A stretch of 64,000 nt of DNA from Macrosoma leucophasiata (GCA_036365455.1 JAWQUS010000001.1:22919001-22983000), one strand, 5' to 3'; numbered from the stretch's first letter, positions 32,873 to 43,367 are shown. The notes: generated by a model not told the origin, from the sequence alone. Made by a program: numbers and translations.

Positions 32873-33014
32873 AAGTGTGAGATTCACAGACCGCACTACG
32901 ACTTTACTTTGAGCAAAGTATGCTTAGAACTGGCAGAAATGTATGGGTTTTGACAGTTCGAAGCGTACTTTTCTCGAAAGTAAAGTCGTAGTGCGGTCTG
33001 TGAATCTCACCCTT
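32873..33014. mobile_element. Near-palindromic MITE (GTGAGATTCACAG)
   Basis: The first 34 bases from GTGAGATTCACAGACCGCAC are perfectly repeated in inverted form at the right end. The arms stay similar for about 65 bases, so almost the whole element folds on itself. Confidence 0.85.
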
Positions 33015-33760
33015 ATATACAGAAACTTTCCGATGGCAACACGGCGACAGCGGAGCCAAGGCGCAAGGCTGACGCAGCTTTCGCGATACAATTTCACGGT
33101 CCGTGGGAATAGGCCTTATTATTCTGTTTCCACGTATCAATGCGGTCTCACTTTACATTTTTAGTAAAAAATCTTAACTGTAATGCTTTATCACAATTGA
33201 CAACATTTCATATTTTTAACCTACATGTTTTATTACATTATTCAAAAGTTAATCCAAAACTGTGTAAACCCTCTAATTTCTGTGTAAAATCTCTAAATTT
33301 TTCGAAATTTTGTACTTTTCATTCATAATTTCTACTTTGAAAGTAAGTGTTTTCTAAAAAGACGTATGCGCCATATGACGTCACACATACGGTGGAATGG
33401 CGATAGAACGATTGGCTTGTGCCGTGACCCTTTAAAAAAAATTGTAGATGTCACTGTCTTGTCGTTGTCAGCACAGGTTGTCAGCTTGTCAAACTCGATG
33501 TAGGGCTGTGATCTTTTTATTAAAAAATATCAGTACCAGTGTTCGATATATCGAAAAAATTATCGATATATCAATATAATTTTTAAAAAAATCTATGATC
33601 CTGCGTGTCGTCGATTAATCTCTTCCTTGATCCAACTACAAATAAAAAATATCAATATTATATCAACCGCCTAAGGGCTAAGTCGTTGTTGAAGACTTAA
33701 AAACTTGTTTTTTTTATTAAATAAGTCTTAGTTCGTAGCAGCATTTCATAGACTTAGTAG
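33015..33760. other. Unassigned AT-rich sequence
   Basis: Contains a TATCGATATATC-type palindromic motif near 33545-33575 (GATATATCGAAAAAATTATC...). I see no gene or repeat boundary. Confidence 0.4.
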
Positions 33761-34178
33761 TAGGGATGGCGATTCTTACTGAAATCAATCAATGTTCGAA
33801 TCAAAGTGTCCAAAATCCTTTGACAATTAAATCGACATTGAAAAAATCGATCTTCGATTATCAATCTATTTTTGATTTGGGATATGTAATACTAAATTTC
33901 AAGGAAAACAGACGACCAAAAAAAAGCAACTCAACAGTGTTCAATGCTGGTATAATGCTTCCTATACTCACGTTTAAACGTTAAATCTTATGATATGTAT
34001 GTTTCCTATGTCCCTATGTGAATTAACCAAAAAGATCGATCTTCGATTTTCCAGGGTATAGTATCGATTCACTAGATCAATCCGGTACTGTGGATCGATT
34101 TAAATAAATTATTATAATTATTTAAATAAGAACCGATTTTTTGGTTTTTCGATCTCAGGTCTCGGATCACCATCCCTA
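33761..34178. mobile_element. hAT-like non-autonomous element, 418 bp
   Basis: TIRs TAGGGATGGCGAT / ATCACCATCCCTA. The flanking octamers CTTAGTAG (33753-33760) and CTTCCTAG (34179-34186) agree at 6 of 8 positions, as an old 8-bp hAT target duplication would. The interior has repeated ATCGATCTTCGATT words and no transposase. Confidence 0.7.
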
Positions 34179-34558
34179 CTTCCTAGTTTTATACTTTGAC
34201 ATTGACGTATCCGTATCAATTTGACACATCTTGTCTCAAAGTATGAAACAATAATGTTTTCATCTAAAGATAAGCAATGGTAACTTCTTCATTCCACCAT
34301 ATAAGTGACGTCACATGTTTTCCGTTTTATTTTTTTTTCACAGAAATTAAGAAATAAAAAAATACAAAAAATATATATTTGAACTCAGAAAAGAAAAACA
34401 AAGAAACGGTATTTTTCTTTTAGGGACGTGTCAAATTTGAAATGCTTTCAATTAATAGGTTCAATTTTATTGTATTTTTTTTAATCGGACGGCCTCCGAT
34501 TTTTTCCCTCGCGCAGTCGATAGGATGTAGAAATTAAACTATGCATACCTACTGATCA

Positions 34559-35043
34559 ATTTTTTTTTTTTATGTAATGAAAGTGGCAAACAAGCATGCA
34601 GTTCACATTGATGTTAAGTGATGACTGCAGCCTATAAATAAATAAAATACGCTTACACTCACAGCCCCACAGTAGGTATAAACCTGTGTCGTGGGTGCCG
34701 TTGTACACATACAACACATACACAAACACCCAAACCCGAAACAAATATCTGTAGGCCATACAAATATTTGTCCCGGTGCGGGGATCGAACCCGCGACCCT
34801 TCGAATCAAACGGTCATCTCACACCGCTGGACTAACCGGGTCGTCAAACCGTATAGACACCCACACAAAGACTAAGGTCAAAATGCAGATGCAGATGCCT
34901 CTGTGCCGGAAATTACAGGGCCGTACATTACCACCTGACCGGAACACGATAGTGCTGAACACTACCATTTAGCGGCAAGTATATTAGGTAATGCGGTGGT
35001 GCTTACGCCCGCGAGCTCCGTCACTGGAGCTCTACCACCAGTT
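34559..35043 (-). mobile_element. ACTGG-family tail carrying a nested SINE
   Basis: Near full-length minus copy, split at GCAGCCTATA by the SINE at 34637-34851; GTATAGACACCC resumes after it. It ends CTCTACCACCAGT. Confidence 0.85.
34637..34851 (-). mobile_element. CCCGGTTAGTCC tRNA-derived SINE, nested
   Basis: Best copy of this SINE. Minus-strand head GACGACCCGGTTAGTCCAGC with box B GGTTCGATCCC, and tail ATTTTATTTATTTAT. The host sequence CCTATAGACACC is interrupted with TATA on both sides, a short possible target duplication. Confidence 0.85.
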
Positions 35044-35636
35044 ATTACAATGTCTATCGTGTATATTGCGTCGGTATACGTGCATCGGTATGTCTATCGT
35101 ATATATTGTGTCGCATTTACCAGCAGATGGAGCCATTCATAAGTGATATGCCCGGGCAACAAGGAGCGTCTCAAGTCCCGTATCACCACCCCAGGGAGGT
35201 GAAGATCAATCCAGTCCATGTGCGTATTTATTACATAAGGTCAAAGTCCTTTATTGCATTCATGAGGGTTTTTACAAATGGAATTATAGATATTGTGTGT
35301 AGCAACATGATACCCGTTGGGTGTAGCAATTGATGTAACACATTTTTTACAATTATTTAAAAAAACCATTAAATAAAAACGATAGTTAACACAAAGTTGG
35401 CCTTGTGTGATTCAGAAATATCAGAATTGTTACGTATCCGACAAATTGGCATTCGTTAGTGGCTAACGATGCTGTGTTACGCATACTGATTCGACCCGTG
35501 ATTTATTGGGCGTGGATATTAGTACTGGCCAAATGAGAGGAGTTGATAGCGCTATATACGCCATAATAATTAAATAAACAATATATTATTCGATGTCTCT
35601 TTGTTCAAAGATAGATTAATAAAGGAAGTTCTTTTA

Positions 35637-35850
35637 ACCGACTTCAAAAAGGAGGTGGTTCTACGATCGACTGTATGTTTTTTTATGTATGTACCGATGA
35701 CTCTGTATTGTAGGCCAATTTTAATATTGAAATTGAAAGGGTACACTTACAAGCTGGTCCCATTGCCACCAAGGTTGGGTTTGATGATGGCAGCATTGGC
35801 AAATCGAGGCAAACCCTCAAAAATTGTATGGATAAAAGAGATAAATAAGG
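35637..35850 (+). repeat. ACCGACTTCAAAAAGGAGG repeat
   Basis: ACCGACTTCAAAAAGGAGGT followed by GACTGTATGTTTTTTTATG is a very common lepidopteran interspersed repeat. Its class is uncertain (Helitron-like or MITE). Confidence 0.6.
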
Positions 35851-35852
35851 CT

Positions 35853-36572
35853 TGCGTTGTATTTCCTTCATAATTTCAGCCAAAAGACGTCCACTGCTGA
35901 ACAAAGGCCTCCCCAAAGAATGCCACAACGAACGGTCCCGGGCCCCCCTTATCCAGCGATTGCCCGCGACCTTCACCAGGTCGTCGGTCCACCTCGTGAG
36001 GGGCCTGCCTACGCTTCGTTTTCCGGTACGTGGTCGCCACTCTAGAACTCTTCTGCCCCAACGGCCGTCAGTTCTGCGAGCTATGTGCCCTGCCCCCTGC
36101 CACTTCAGTTTCGCTATTCGGTGGGCTATGTCGGTTACTTTGGTTCTCATGCGGATCTCCTCATTTCTGATTCGATCTCGCAGAGAAACTCCGAGCATAG
36201 CCCTCTCCATTGCTCTCTGAGTGACCTTGAGCCTTCTTCTGAGGCCCATAGTGAGCGACCACGTTTCGGTTCCGTATGTCATCACTGGCAACAAACACTG
36301 GTCAAAGACCTTCTTGTTCAGACACTGCGGTAAATTGGACGAGAAGATATAACGCAGCTTCCCGAACGCTGCCCATCCGAGTTGGATTCGGCGATTGACC
36401 TCTTTCTCGAAGTTGGACCTACCTAACTGGACCGTTTGTCCCAGGTATACATAATCGTCAACAACTTCGAGTGTAGTACCCTCGACCATAGCAGGAGTGG
36501 GCGTAACAAGGACATTCGACATAATCTTCGTCTTGTCCATGTTCATTTTAAGGCCCACTCCAAGTATTTCCT
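35853..36572 (-). pseudogene. RTE-clade LINE reverse transcriptase, C-terminal fragment
   Basis: The minus frame from 36558 encodes GLKMNMDKTKIMSN, VVDDYVYLGQTVQL, EVNRRIQLGWAAFGKLR, VMTYGTETWSL, AMERAMLGVSLRDRIRNEEI, LKWQGAGHIARRTDGRWGRR and KRSVGRPLTRWTDDLVKVAG. This is the thumb and post-RT region of RTE-type LINEs, downstream of the catalytic DD, which is absent. A frameshift near 35930 moves the natural end (GEAFVQQWTSFG, then stop) into another frame. The element is truncated at its 5' end near 36572. It cannot encode a working protein. Confidence 0.85.
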
Positions 36573-36718
36573 TAATTTACGTAAATAAATGATTTTCAGA
36601 AGCAAATAGATAATCGTAACATTGTACGTAACTTTATCGGAGTAATTCTTGTGATTAGATGGAGCCAAGAGGCAAATTGCACCCGTTCCTCGATCTGATT
36701 GAAGAATCGGATCGAGTA

Positions 36719-36950
36719 GGCAGAGGGTGTTGGCATGCATGCATTCAAGCATACATGCCAACACCCACGACTCGCTGGTTACGTTTTGGCCCATGTAACA
36801 GGTGGCGAACCTGTTGCCATCTCCGGGCACATTACCAAACTCCGAGGTACTGGGCAACTTCCAGAAAATGGAAAAATCACAATAGAACCAGAGATAAAGG
36901 ATTTTAAACCGTTATCTCTGATAGTCCCCGACCTGGGAATCGAAGGACTA
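36719..36950 (-). mobile_element. CAGTAGC SINE, most of the body
   Basis: Minus copy with GATTCCCAGGTCGGGG at its head side and TGCATGTATGCTTGAATGC at its 3' side. The head is truncated and the 3' side forms a small hairpin. Confidence 0.7.
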
Positions 36951-37224
36951 GTAAGGTTCGAGAAATAAATATTTTAGTTATGACTAAAACTTAAAGATGT
37001 CCTTTCGCGAAGAGCTCGCCTAGTTTCTCAGTATTTGATGCCAAATTAAACACAGTCAGAGGATTTCAATACGAGTATTTTGAGGGCACTCAATATGAAT
37101 TTTCTTAGATATTTTCGGAAAAACAAATATTTTTACAACTATAACTAATAGACTTCTTTCCACGAGAGGTTCGCCTAGTTTCTAAAAAAAATACTCTCAG
37201 GGTTCATTAACATCTTGAGTGCAA

Positions 37225-37345
37225 CATCCGCGTGAACTGTATGTATGTATCTTCACGCCTATTGACTTGTATCTAGGCAGAGAGTGCAGAGCGCCAGATA
37301 TCCCGGTCCTGACATACCTCTCGTGCCTAGTCTACCTTCATCATT
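37225..37345 (+). repeat. ACCTCCCGTGC repeat, copy 2
   Basis: Shares GAGCGCCAGATATCCCGGTC and CTGACATACCTC with 38205-38300, 1 kb away in the same orientation. Confidence 0.6.
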
Positions 37346-37462
37346 CTCTTCATACATGCACGCCGATTCCTAAGACTTTTGACCCCACCATCAGACAGAA
37401 CTCGACCTATTTGGTGTGAACTGCATGCAAAAAAATCCTAATTTTAAAAAACATTCACTCAC

Positions 37463-37513
37463 CAAAACTCGTTGCACTTTGTATGAAGGCGAGGATTAGC
37501 ACCAATGTCGTCT
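37463..37513 (-). CDS. B3GLCT: B3GLCT exon 2 (signal-peptide core)
   Basis: 51-bp exon between acceptor TTTATTGTTTCAG and donor GTGAGTGAATG. In the frame that fits both neighbours it reads TTLVLILAFIQSATSF, a hydrophobic signal-peptide core with a small-residue cleavage region. The leading AG completes a split codon from exon 1 (G+AG = Glu), and the final G joins AC of exon 3 to give Asp. A second frame (DDIGANPRLHTKCNEF) is also open, but it does not continue into exon 3, where that frame stops. The product would enter the ER, as expected for this glycosyltransferase. Confidence 0.8.
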
Positions 37514-37589
37514 CTGAAACAATAAACAGATTTATTAAGTTACCCTTAAGTTTGTGTAGTCCCCTAAATAACTATCATAGATAGTATGT

Positions 37590-37745
37590 TCTTAGGTTTT
37601 CGCGAGTTACACTCATTGAAATAAAACTATTCTTCGGATTTATATCGCGTATATTTATTCAAAATCGGACCCGACGTTTCGGTCGCTCTTCAGCTTCCGT
37701 GGTCTCGGGCAGACTGAAGTGGTATTTGTCTGACAGCAGTTTGAA
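37590..37745 (+). repeat. CCGACGTTTCGG repeat
   Basis: ACCCGACGTTTCGGTCGCTC, CCGTGGTCTCGGGCAGACTG: a widespread lepidopteran repeat in my memory. A partial copy is at 4298-4398. Confidence 0.55.
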
Positions 37746-37919
37746 AAATTATTATGTACAGCTACCTCCATCTATTTCGCAAACGTCTTACGCAAGACGT
37801 TTGCGTTCAGGATTAACACAAAAGTTACTAATTGTATCTTGAGGTCTTACAGACTGTTGCAATTGGGCTTTAATTCTACTGAGTATTGGATCCCATGTTG
37901 GTGATACACACACATGATG

Positions 37920-38050
37920 ATCACATCACAGAAGATCTATCTTCTATCACAGAGCCAAACAACTTAGGCCTCAGTGGTAGAAACGCATCTACATTTGGAC
38001 CTCCACTTTGTGTAGATGTCTATAGGTTTCACTTACCATCAATGTCATCG
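37920..38050 (+). mobile_element. Old ACTGG-family 3' piece
   Basis: CTTAGGCCTCAGTGGTAGAAACGC, CATTTGGACC, GATGTCTATAGG and CACTTACCATCAATG follow the family order. Confidence 0.55.
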
Positions 38051-38087
38051 TTTCTATTTTATTTCTGTAATTTTGCATTATGTTCCA

Positions 38088-38196
38088 ATTTTTTTTTTTA
38101 TTAATGGAAGTGGTAAACAAGCATGCAGGTCACATTGATGTTAAGTGATGACTGCAGCCTATAGACACCCACACAAAGACAAAGGTCAAAATATAT
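38088..38196 (-). mobile_element. ACTGG-family tail, short
   Basis: Minus copy beginning at its T-run and stopping after CAAAGACAAAGGTCAAAAT, so only ~110 bases were copied. Confidence 0.7.
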
Positions 38197-38204
38197 GTAT
38201 TTTC

Positions 38205-38300
38205 ACTCCGGGTCCATTACGAAGTAAGCAGAGAGTGTGGAGCGCCAGATATCCCGGTCCTGACATACCTCCCGTGCTTCTTCTACATTTATAATTTTCT
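38205..38300 (+). repeat. ACCTCCCGTGC repeat, copy 3
   Basis: GCAGAGAGTGTGGAGCGCC, GATATCCCGGTCCTGACATA, CCTCCCGTGCTTCTTCTAC. Direct repeat of 37225-37345. Confidence 0.6.
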
Positions 38301-38484
38301 TATATACATAAATAACGTGTCACAGTGTTTGTCCGCGATGGACTCCTAAACTACTTAACTAATTTTAATCAAACTTGCACACAGTGTGCAGTTTGATCCA
38401 ACTTACCAGTCATCTCAATTTATAGTTGCAATATTATGTAAGTACCTAAATAACAGCCGTGCGAAGCCGGTGCGGGCCGCTAGT
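38301..38484 (+). mobile_element. Helitron-like element
   Basis: Interior CTACTTAACTAATTTTAATC, 3' end GTGCGAAGCCGGTGCGGGCC then GCTAGT: a GC-rich stem followed by CTAGT, as in lepidopteran Helitrons. Confidence 0.6.
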
Positions 38485-39354
38485 TCTCTTATACAACATG
38501 TATCGGGAATAATGCACATTATCCAACACCTCGATCAGAAAATCGAGTTCTAATCATAATACATGAACTGAAATTACATGTTTAAGCATTTAATATTTTT
38601 TATTCAAGAAATAAGTTGTCCTCGATTTGTACGAACAGTATGCATGCACACCCTATGCATACTTACCCTACCTCTACCTACGGCCACACATAAAGCACGA
38701 ACCGAAAAAAAGTGATGTAGCGTAACTTATTTAACACTCGCTAGTAATAAGATTGATTTTTATTTTCCACTATTTAATTTTTTAAATTACAATTTATAAT
38801 AAAAAGCACGTCTGAACGAGTTCTAATAAACTTGTTGAGACTAGCATTATATTTTGGATAGACGTTAGTCTCATTTTCGTTTGTACTGACTATTCACCAA
38901 ATGGGTGACCATAATTTCCATAGTTGTAATAAAACTTTGGGACAAAATATTACCTATGTACAAAAATGTCTGAAATCGATTCGGTTATTGATTCTGAACT
39001 AACTAGTTTCGGGTTGTACATTCAATCCTGTTACACCTTGTATATTCCATATAAATTTTTAATTTTGAATGTGTACTGCGTGCGTTACGTCACCATCATA
39101 AATATGATATATTCGTATATATATATATCAATACTTTTATAGTCGTACTAATATAAGTAGCCTTTTCTTTAGCTACAACAACCAACATTCTTGTAGGTTT
39201 CTGACGCTAAATAAGTTATTTTACATTCGATTTTAATAAAAATAAGAAGTTTAATTATATTTCGGGACGGACACGAAGCAACACACTGACCGAGTGATAA
39301 ACAAACTAGGAAAATTGTCGAATAACTTTTTTTTTATTTTTCTATATCGTGGTG

Positions 39355-39560
39355 TAACCCCGGTTCCGTAGTAAACAAGGAACCCTTATAGTTTCGCCAT
39401 GTCCGTCTGTCTGTCTATCTGTCTATTTGTCCGTCCGCGGTTTAGCGCAAAAACTATAAGTACTAGAGACTTGAAATTTGGCACAAGTATACACCTTAAT
39501 CACGCCCACAAAGTGGTAGAATAAAACCACAAAAATATTTGGGGTTCCTCCCTTACATGT
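39355..39560 (+). repeat. GTCTGTCTGTC-rich interspersed repeat
   Basis: CCATGTCCGTCTGTCTGTC, GCGGTTTAGCGCAAAAACTA, ACAAAGTGGTAGAATAAAA: a pattern I have seen widely in Lepidoptera. Class unknown. Confidence 0.45.
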
Positions 39561-39581
39561 AACGCGGGAATTTTTTTTTAG

Positions 39582-39824
39582 AGTAGAGTGGCACCACCGC
39601 TTTACCTAATCCATCTGTAGTGTTCAGCACTATCGTGTTCCGGTTAAATGGTAATGTTTGGCCTATTATTAAATATCACAGAGACATAATAACCTAGATC
39701 TCATGGCTGGCAGCGCATCGGCATTTTGACCTCTGGTTTTGTGTAGATGTCTATAGGCTGCAGTAATCATTTAACATCCATGTGAACTGCACGCTTGTTT
39801 GCCACTTTCTAACATAAAAAAACT
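39582..39824 (+). mobile_element. ACTGG-family tail, divergent subfamily
   Basis: GGCACCACCGCTTTACC, CACTATCGTGTTCCGG, TTTGACCTCTGGTTTTGTG, then an A-run. Lacks the first ~30 bases. Confidence 0.7.
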
Positions 39825-39982
39825 TTCATCATAATCAAACCATTAGAGCCTCTTGAAGTTTTAGTTAAAACATCGAAAACGCGGCAATACTATTTATTCA
39901 AACAAGTAACGTACGGTTTTAAACTAAAACCTAACACTAGACAGTTATAAATAAAAATAAATTCGAAATATAATTATAATAC

Positions 39983-39995
39983 CTCTCGCGATCAT
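39983..39995 (-). CDS. B3GLCT: B3GLCT exon 1, coding part (MIAR + split codon)
   Basis: ATG in context GCCAAAATGATC, then ATC GCG AGA and a single G before GTATTA. It supplies M-I-A-R and the first base of Glu, giving MIARETTLVLILAFIQ across the join: a basic N-terminus before the hydrophobic core of exon 2, as a signal peptide should have. The donor is weaker than the others. The call rests on phase, the signal-peptide pattern and the adjacent promoter-like sequence. Another start further upstream is possible. Confidence 0.6.
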
Positions 39996-40055
39996 TTTGG
40001 CGGGAATTTTCGCGAAAGAGGCGTACAACCTCTGTTACGTTCAGCGCAGCACTGA
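39996..40055 (-). promoter_or_regulatory. B3GLCT 5' UTR and likely initiator (TCAGT)
   Basis: An arthropod-type initiator TCAGT lies at 40055-40051 on the minus strand, 58 bases before the ATG. At +28 to +32 the sequence GTACG fits the DPE pattern RGWYV at 4 of 5 positions. Local GC is clearly higher than around it. The exact start is inferred. Confidence 0.45.
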
Positions 40056-41189
40056 CGGAGCGGTAGAGTCCGTAGTACTCCGTAGACTGCGCGAAGTGGC
40101 GAAGTGTGCCCATATCAGAAACTTACCCCGAACTTCGGAGGACTTGGGACGATAAAAGCTTTTTTGATTTGATAGGCGTTTAATGGCTGCCACATTGTTA
40201 CAGGTTTATACGCTATAAACTTACTCGGTACTTTGAAATAAGGTTCTTTATGGTACCAAGTTTGAAGACAGTTACTTTTTGAAAGTGTTTTTCGTGACTG
40301 AGCGAATTTTTTTTACTGAAATTTGTTCGATTTGTGTCGCATAAATTACCCTATCTTATGTGTAGAACGATGGAGTTATTTAAAAGAAATACGTTCAAAA
40401 ACTGTAGGACGATTTATTGTAAGTGGTGAAGCCTCTTAATTTTGGTACTTCATTATTTTGTCCCTCTGGATTGAATGCCTAATGGTTGATGAGTATCGCT
40501 AGCACTAATTTGATTTTCCGGGCGTCCAAAGAGTTTTTACTTGGCATAACGAGAATTAGCGCGACCATGACTGGCCGAATATTTAAATAAAAAAAGTTTA
40601 TTTTAAATTATCGAACAATAAACAAATGACGATTTTTTTACATTGCTCTCTTACTTTATCACCTGCGAACACACGATTTTATATTAATTAAAAATCTGTG
40701 AATTTGCACTGAATTTTATGCCCGTTTACCTGATTCCGGAGATATCAGACCCTCCGAATAAGCTGGTGGAGATCAATTTATGGTCGAAGAAGACGCCGGC
40801 GTCGAGAAGTAATCAACACAAAACCTGACTACGTGTGTCGTCAAGAACAATAACCTGATCTGCGGTCCTCGGTACAGTCTCCAATTTGGTGAGTGGCTTG
40901 CACGTTAGTTATTGGGGTGTTTGATCCGAAGGGATAGGTGATCTGGTGCAGAAGTTTTGAGGGTGATCATCATACTGTACTTAGGATTTATAATACGCCT
41001 TGGTGTGACTATTTACACGTCCCACCAGTAAGCTTGCCGATTCCATAGATTTATTATCTACTTCGTTAGATTCCCACTGAACCAATTTGTTTTAATGAAT
41101 TTTAATAGGTATAGGCAGGTCGAACTTATATTTGGTCCTTTGAGGCGGATTTTAATAGTCTGTTGATTGATAGTTATCTGTTACGTAAC
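40056..41189. other. Upstream region of B3GLCT, nothing else seen
   Basis: A donor-like CGGG|GTAAGTTT occurs on the minus strand at about 40128, possibly from an alternative 5' exon. Otherwise I see no ORF, repeat tail or TIR. Confidence 0.35.
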
Positions 41190-41283
41190 TTAACGGAACT
41201 TCACGCCAGTTATCCCCGGAGGAGTAGGTAGAGGTAAAACGTATGCATTCAATCATACATTCAAGAACCCCCGAATCGCATTT
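41190..41283 (-). mobile_element. CAGTAGC SINE, 3' fragment
   Basis: GAACTTCACGCCAGTTATCC, GGAGGAGTAGGTAGAGGTAAA, GCATTCAATCATACATTCAA: the last ~90 bases, minus strand. Confidence 0.65.
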
Positions 41284-42007
41284 GGATACATCCTCCAAAT
41301 ATTTTGCTTCTTGTAATAAGGGATAATGTAATTGACATCCCAGACATTTCTAATTAAAAGCATGAAAAATATTTAAATAACAGAACAGCAAATTGACTTT
41401 TGTTTTATTCTTGCTTTAATTTTAAGGAACGTACTCTAAACTCCTTTATTCATGTAAAATATATCTCCAGTCTAGTCCGTTTCCAAACCCATCAATACTC
41501 GTAACGTTTGCCTTTATTACGCGAAAACAATTTATTTAACAAACAACTCCGTTTTGTTACGAGGGCTTAGAATAAAATCAATCAGTCTAATTAACTCCAG
41601 TGCCATTCAAACAATCCTAAAACGATACAATAGTCGTTCTACTTGAACCAGAATTCAAATCTCAAGCATACTTTAGCTGATGTTCAAGGAAAAAGGGGAA
41701 AGGAAAAATTGTATATAAGGGAAAACAATAAGAAATTTCATAGAAAAAGTTTAACAATCACAAACTGGCTTTTCACTTTGTTACAGTCGTTTTAAAGACC
41801 AAAGAAAGAGAAGAGGCAGTCGTATCTTGTTTAGAAATTAGAATTAAGTTTTGCATAATCTTTAGAAGCAGTTAACATTATCATGGTATTAGACACAAGA
41901 TGTTCCAAAGATAGACGTTCAAAGTCAAAACCTAGCTGCCACATACCTGTATTAAGGGCAATCAAAATCACCCCCATGTACGATTTCGTAGTTTTTTATT
42001 TTAATTG
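41284..42007. other. Unassigned intergenic sequence
   Basis: AT-rich. No ORF, repeat tail or fold stands out. Confidence 0.4.
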
Positions 42008-42082
42008 AACTGCCTCAGTAGCTTAGTGGTAGCAGGCCACTACTACTACGCTGGGGTTCTGGGTTCGATTTTCGGGTAGGAA
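42008..42082 (+). mobile_element. CAGTAGC SINE, head only
   Basis: CCTCAGTAGCTTAGTGGTAGC, ACTACTACTACGCTGGGG, box B GGGTTCGATTTTCGGG, then it stops. A tRNA-like head without body. Confidence 0.75.
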
Positions 42083-43367
42083 GAAGAAACTGAGGAAATG
42101 TTTCATATCATAACCACATCACTTAAGTAACAGTCGCCAAAGAACGGGACAACCATAAAGTCTAAATGAAATGGGCAAAGTAGTCCTTAATATTAATATG
42201 CCGTTAATGATTGCAACTTTTTAACTGCTCCAAAAAGAAATAACTTGTAAATATTCAAGATGCGCCGCGAAGAGTAAAATAAACCTGGAGCTTCAAAGAT
42301 ATTTTACGACAAGACGAAAAGGTCTAAATTAGTTAAGGTGGGTGGACACGGGGGGTGCTTTGGTTGTTTCTTCTATTGAGACTCAAATAGCATCGTCTCA
42401 TGTTCTTCTAAGTGTTTTTCAACTGTTTGTGTACCTCGAGATACTTTTTAAGCTATTGCATAGCTTCTATCGCGGACCTTGAGTGTGGAGACCGAATCCA
42501 GAAATTCCGTAACGAAAATAACCTAACACCCCCCACTCCGACCGGCACAGCGGTTATACTTTTTAATTTTGCCATCTATCGATGAATAGCAGAACTTTTA
42601 ATTTTTTTTTAAATATCACGCTTGTCTCCTTAGTTCAGCAACTCGCTTCTAGGTGGCATTGGTTGTATCGGCTCAAAAAGTTGAATTAATATCAAAGAAA
42701 AGCAAAGGAAAAAATACTGCATAATTAAAATAAATAAATAATTATTATATAACATGTTGATAAAAAATGTTATTCAATAGCTTTTACTTAGAAAGTTCAT
42801 GAAACTGAAATCAAGTGTAGCTGAATTTCGATAAAATCCTTGAAATCCTAGAAATTTATAATTTACGGACTGTTTGTATGGAGAAATGAAATTGTGGTTT
42901 TTACTATTTGCCTTCAATTCCTTCATATTTTCTTACCTTTTAACCTTCCCTGGACTTTCAAAAATCATTCAAAACCAAAATTAGCCAATTTGGTAAAGCC
43001 GTTCTCAAGTTTTAGCGAGACTAACGAACAGCAATTGATTTTATATATAGATATTAAAAAGCATATTATGTTCTTTGTTTCTTTGCGACCTAGACTTAGC
43101 ATAGAAGAGTCAAGCAATTAATAAAACAATTGCCTTTTAAAAGAACAAAACAGTTTAATTTTTGCAATACCAATAAAGGCTTGGATCGTTCCCATTACGC
43201 GGCCGAGTTAACGGCGTACTTGCATTTTGCATTACCTCCATTTCGTGATTAGCTCTTAAAGTATTGTACACTATACGAACTGAACTGTATATCGAGAATA
43301 AGTTCTGCATGCATCTAGAATTTTTCCATCAATTTATTTCAGAATAGATATTATCGGTAGTTTTTTA
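42083..43367. other. Unassigned intergenic sequence
   Basis: A GC-richer patch at 42340-42560 (GGACACGGGGGGTGC ... AACACCCCCCACTCCGACC) could be the remains of a repeat with inverted ends. Nothing certain. Confidence 0.35.

Larger units (their letters stand above)
1788..37462 (-). other. B3GLCT intron 2, about 35.7 kb, repeat-filled
   Basis: Donor GTGAGTGAATG after exon 2 (at 37462) and acceptor TTTTGTTTCAG before exon 3. Everything listed between these points lies in this intron. Stretches over 300 bases in which I see neither gene nor repeat: 5460-5807, 7165-7550, 8994-9339, 12221-12637, 12921-13272 (with a short TA run near 13080), 15420-16029, 18001-18414, 18651-19140, 22431-22999, 29548-29879, 34187-34558 and 35044-35636. 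Smaller gaps are equally empty. Confidence 0.7.
37514..39982 (-). other. B3GLCT intron 1 (about 2.5 kb)
   Basis: Starts GTATTATAAT after exon 1 (a weak donor) and ends TTTATTGTTTCAG. It holds several repeats listed separately. 38485-39354 shows nothing I recognise beyond a short TA run near 39118. Confidence 0.6.

Noticed and set aside
36659..36968. Overlapping 77-82 codon frames
   Set aside because: They read through a CAGTAGC SINE; similar words occur in all copies.
40124..40215. Alternative B3GLCT exon 1 (ATGTGGCAGCC... to GTAAGTTT)
   Set aside because: The frame from that ATG ends in phase 0, but exon 2 needs one leading base. The frame with the right phase has no nearby ATG. It could still be a 5' UTR exon.
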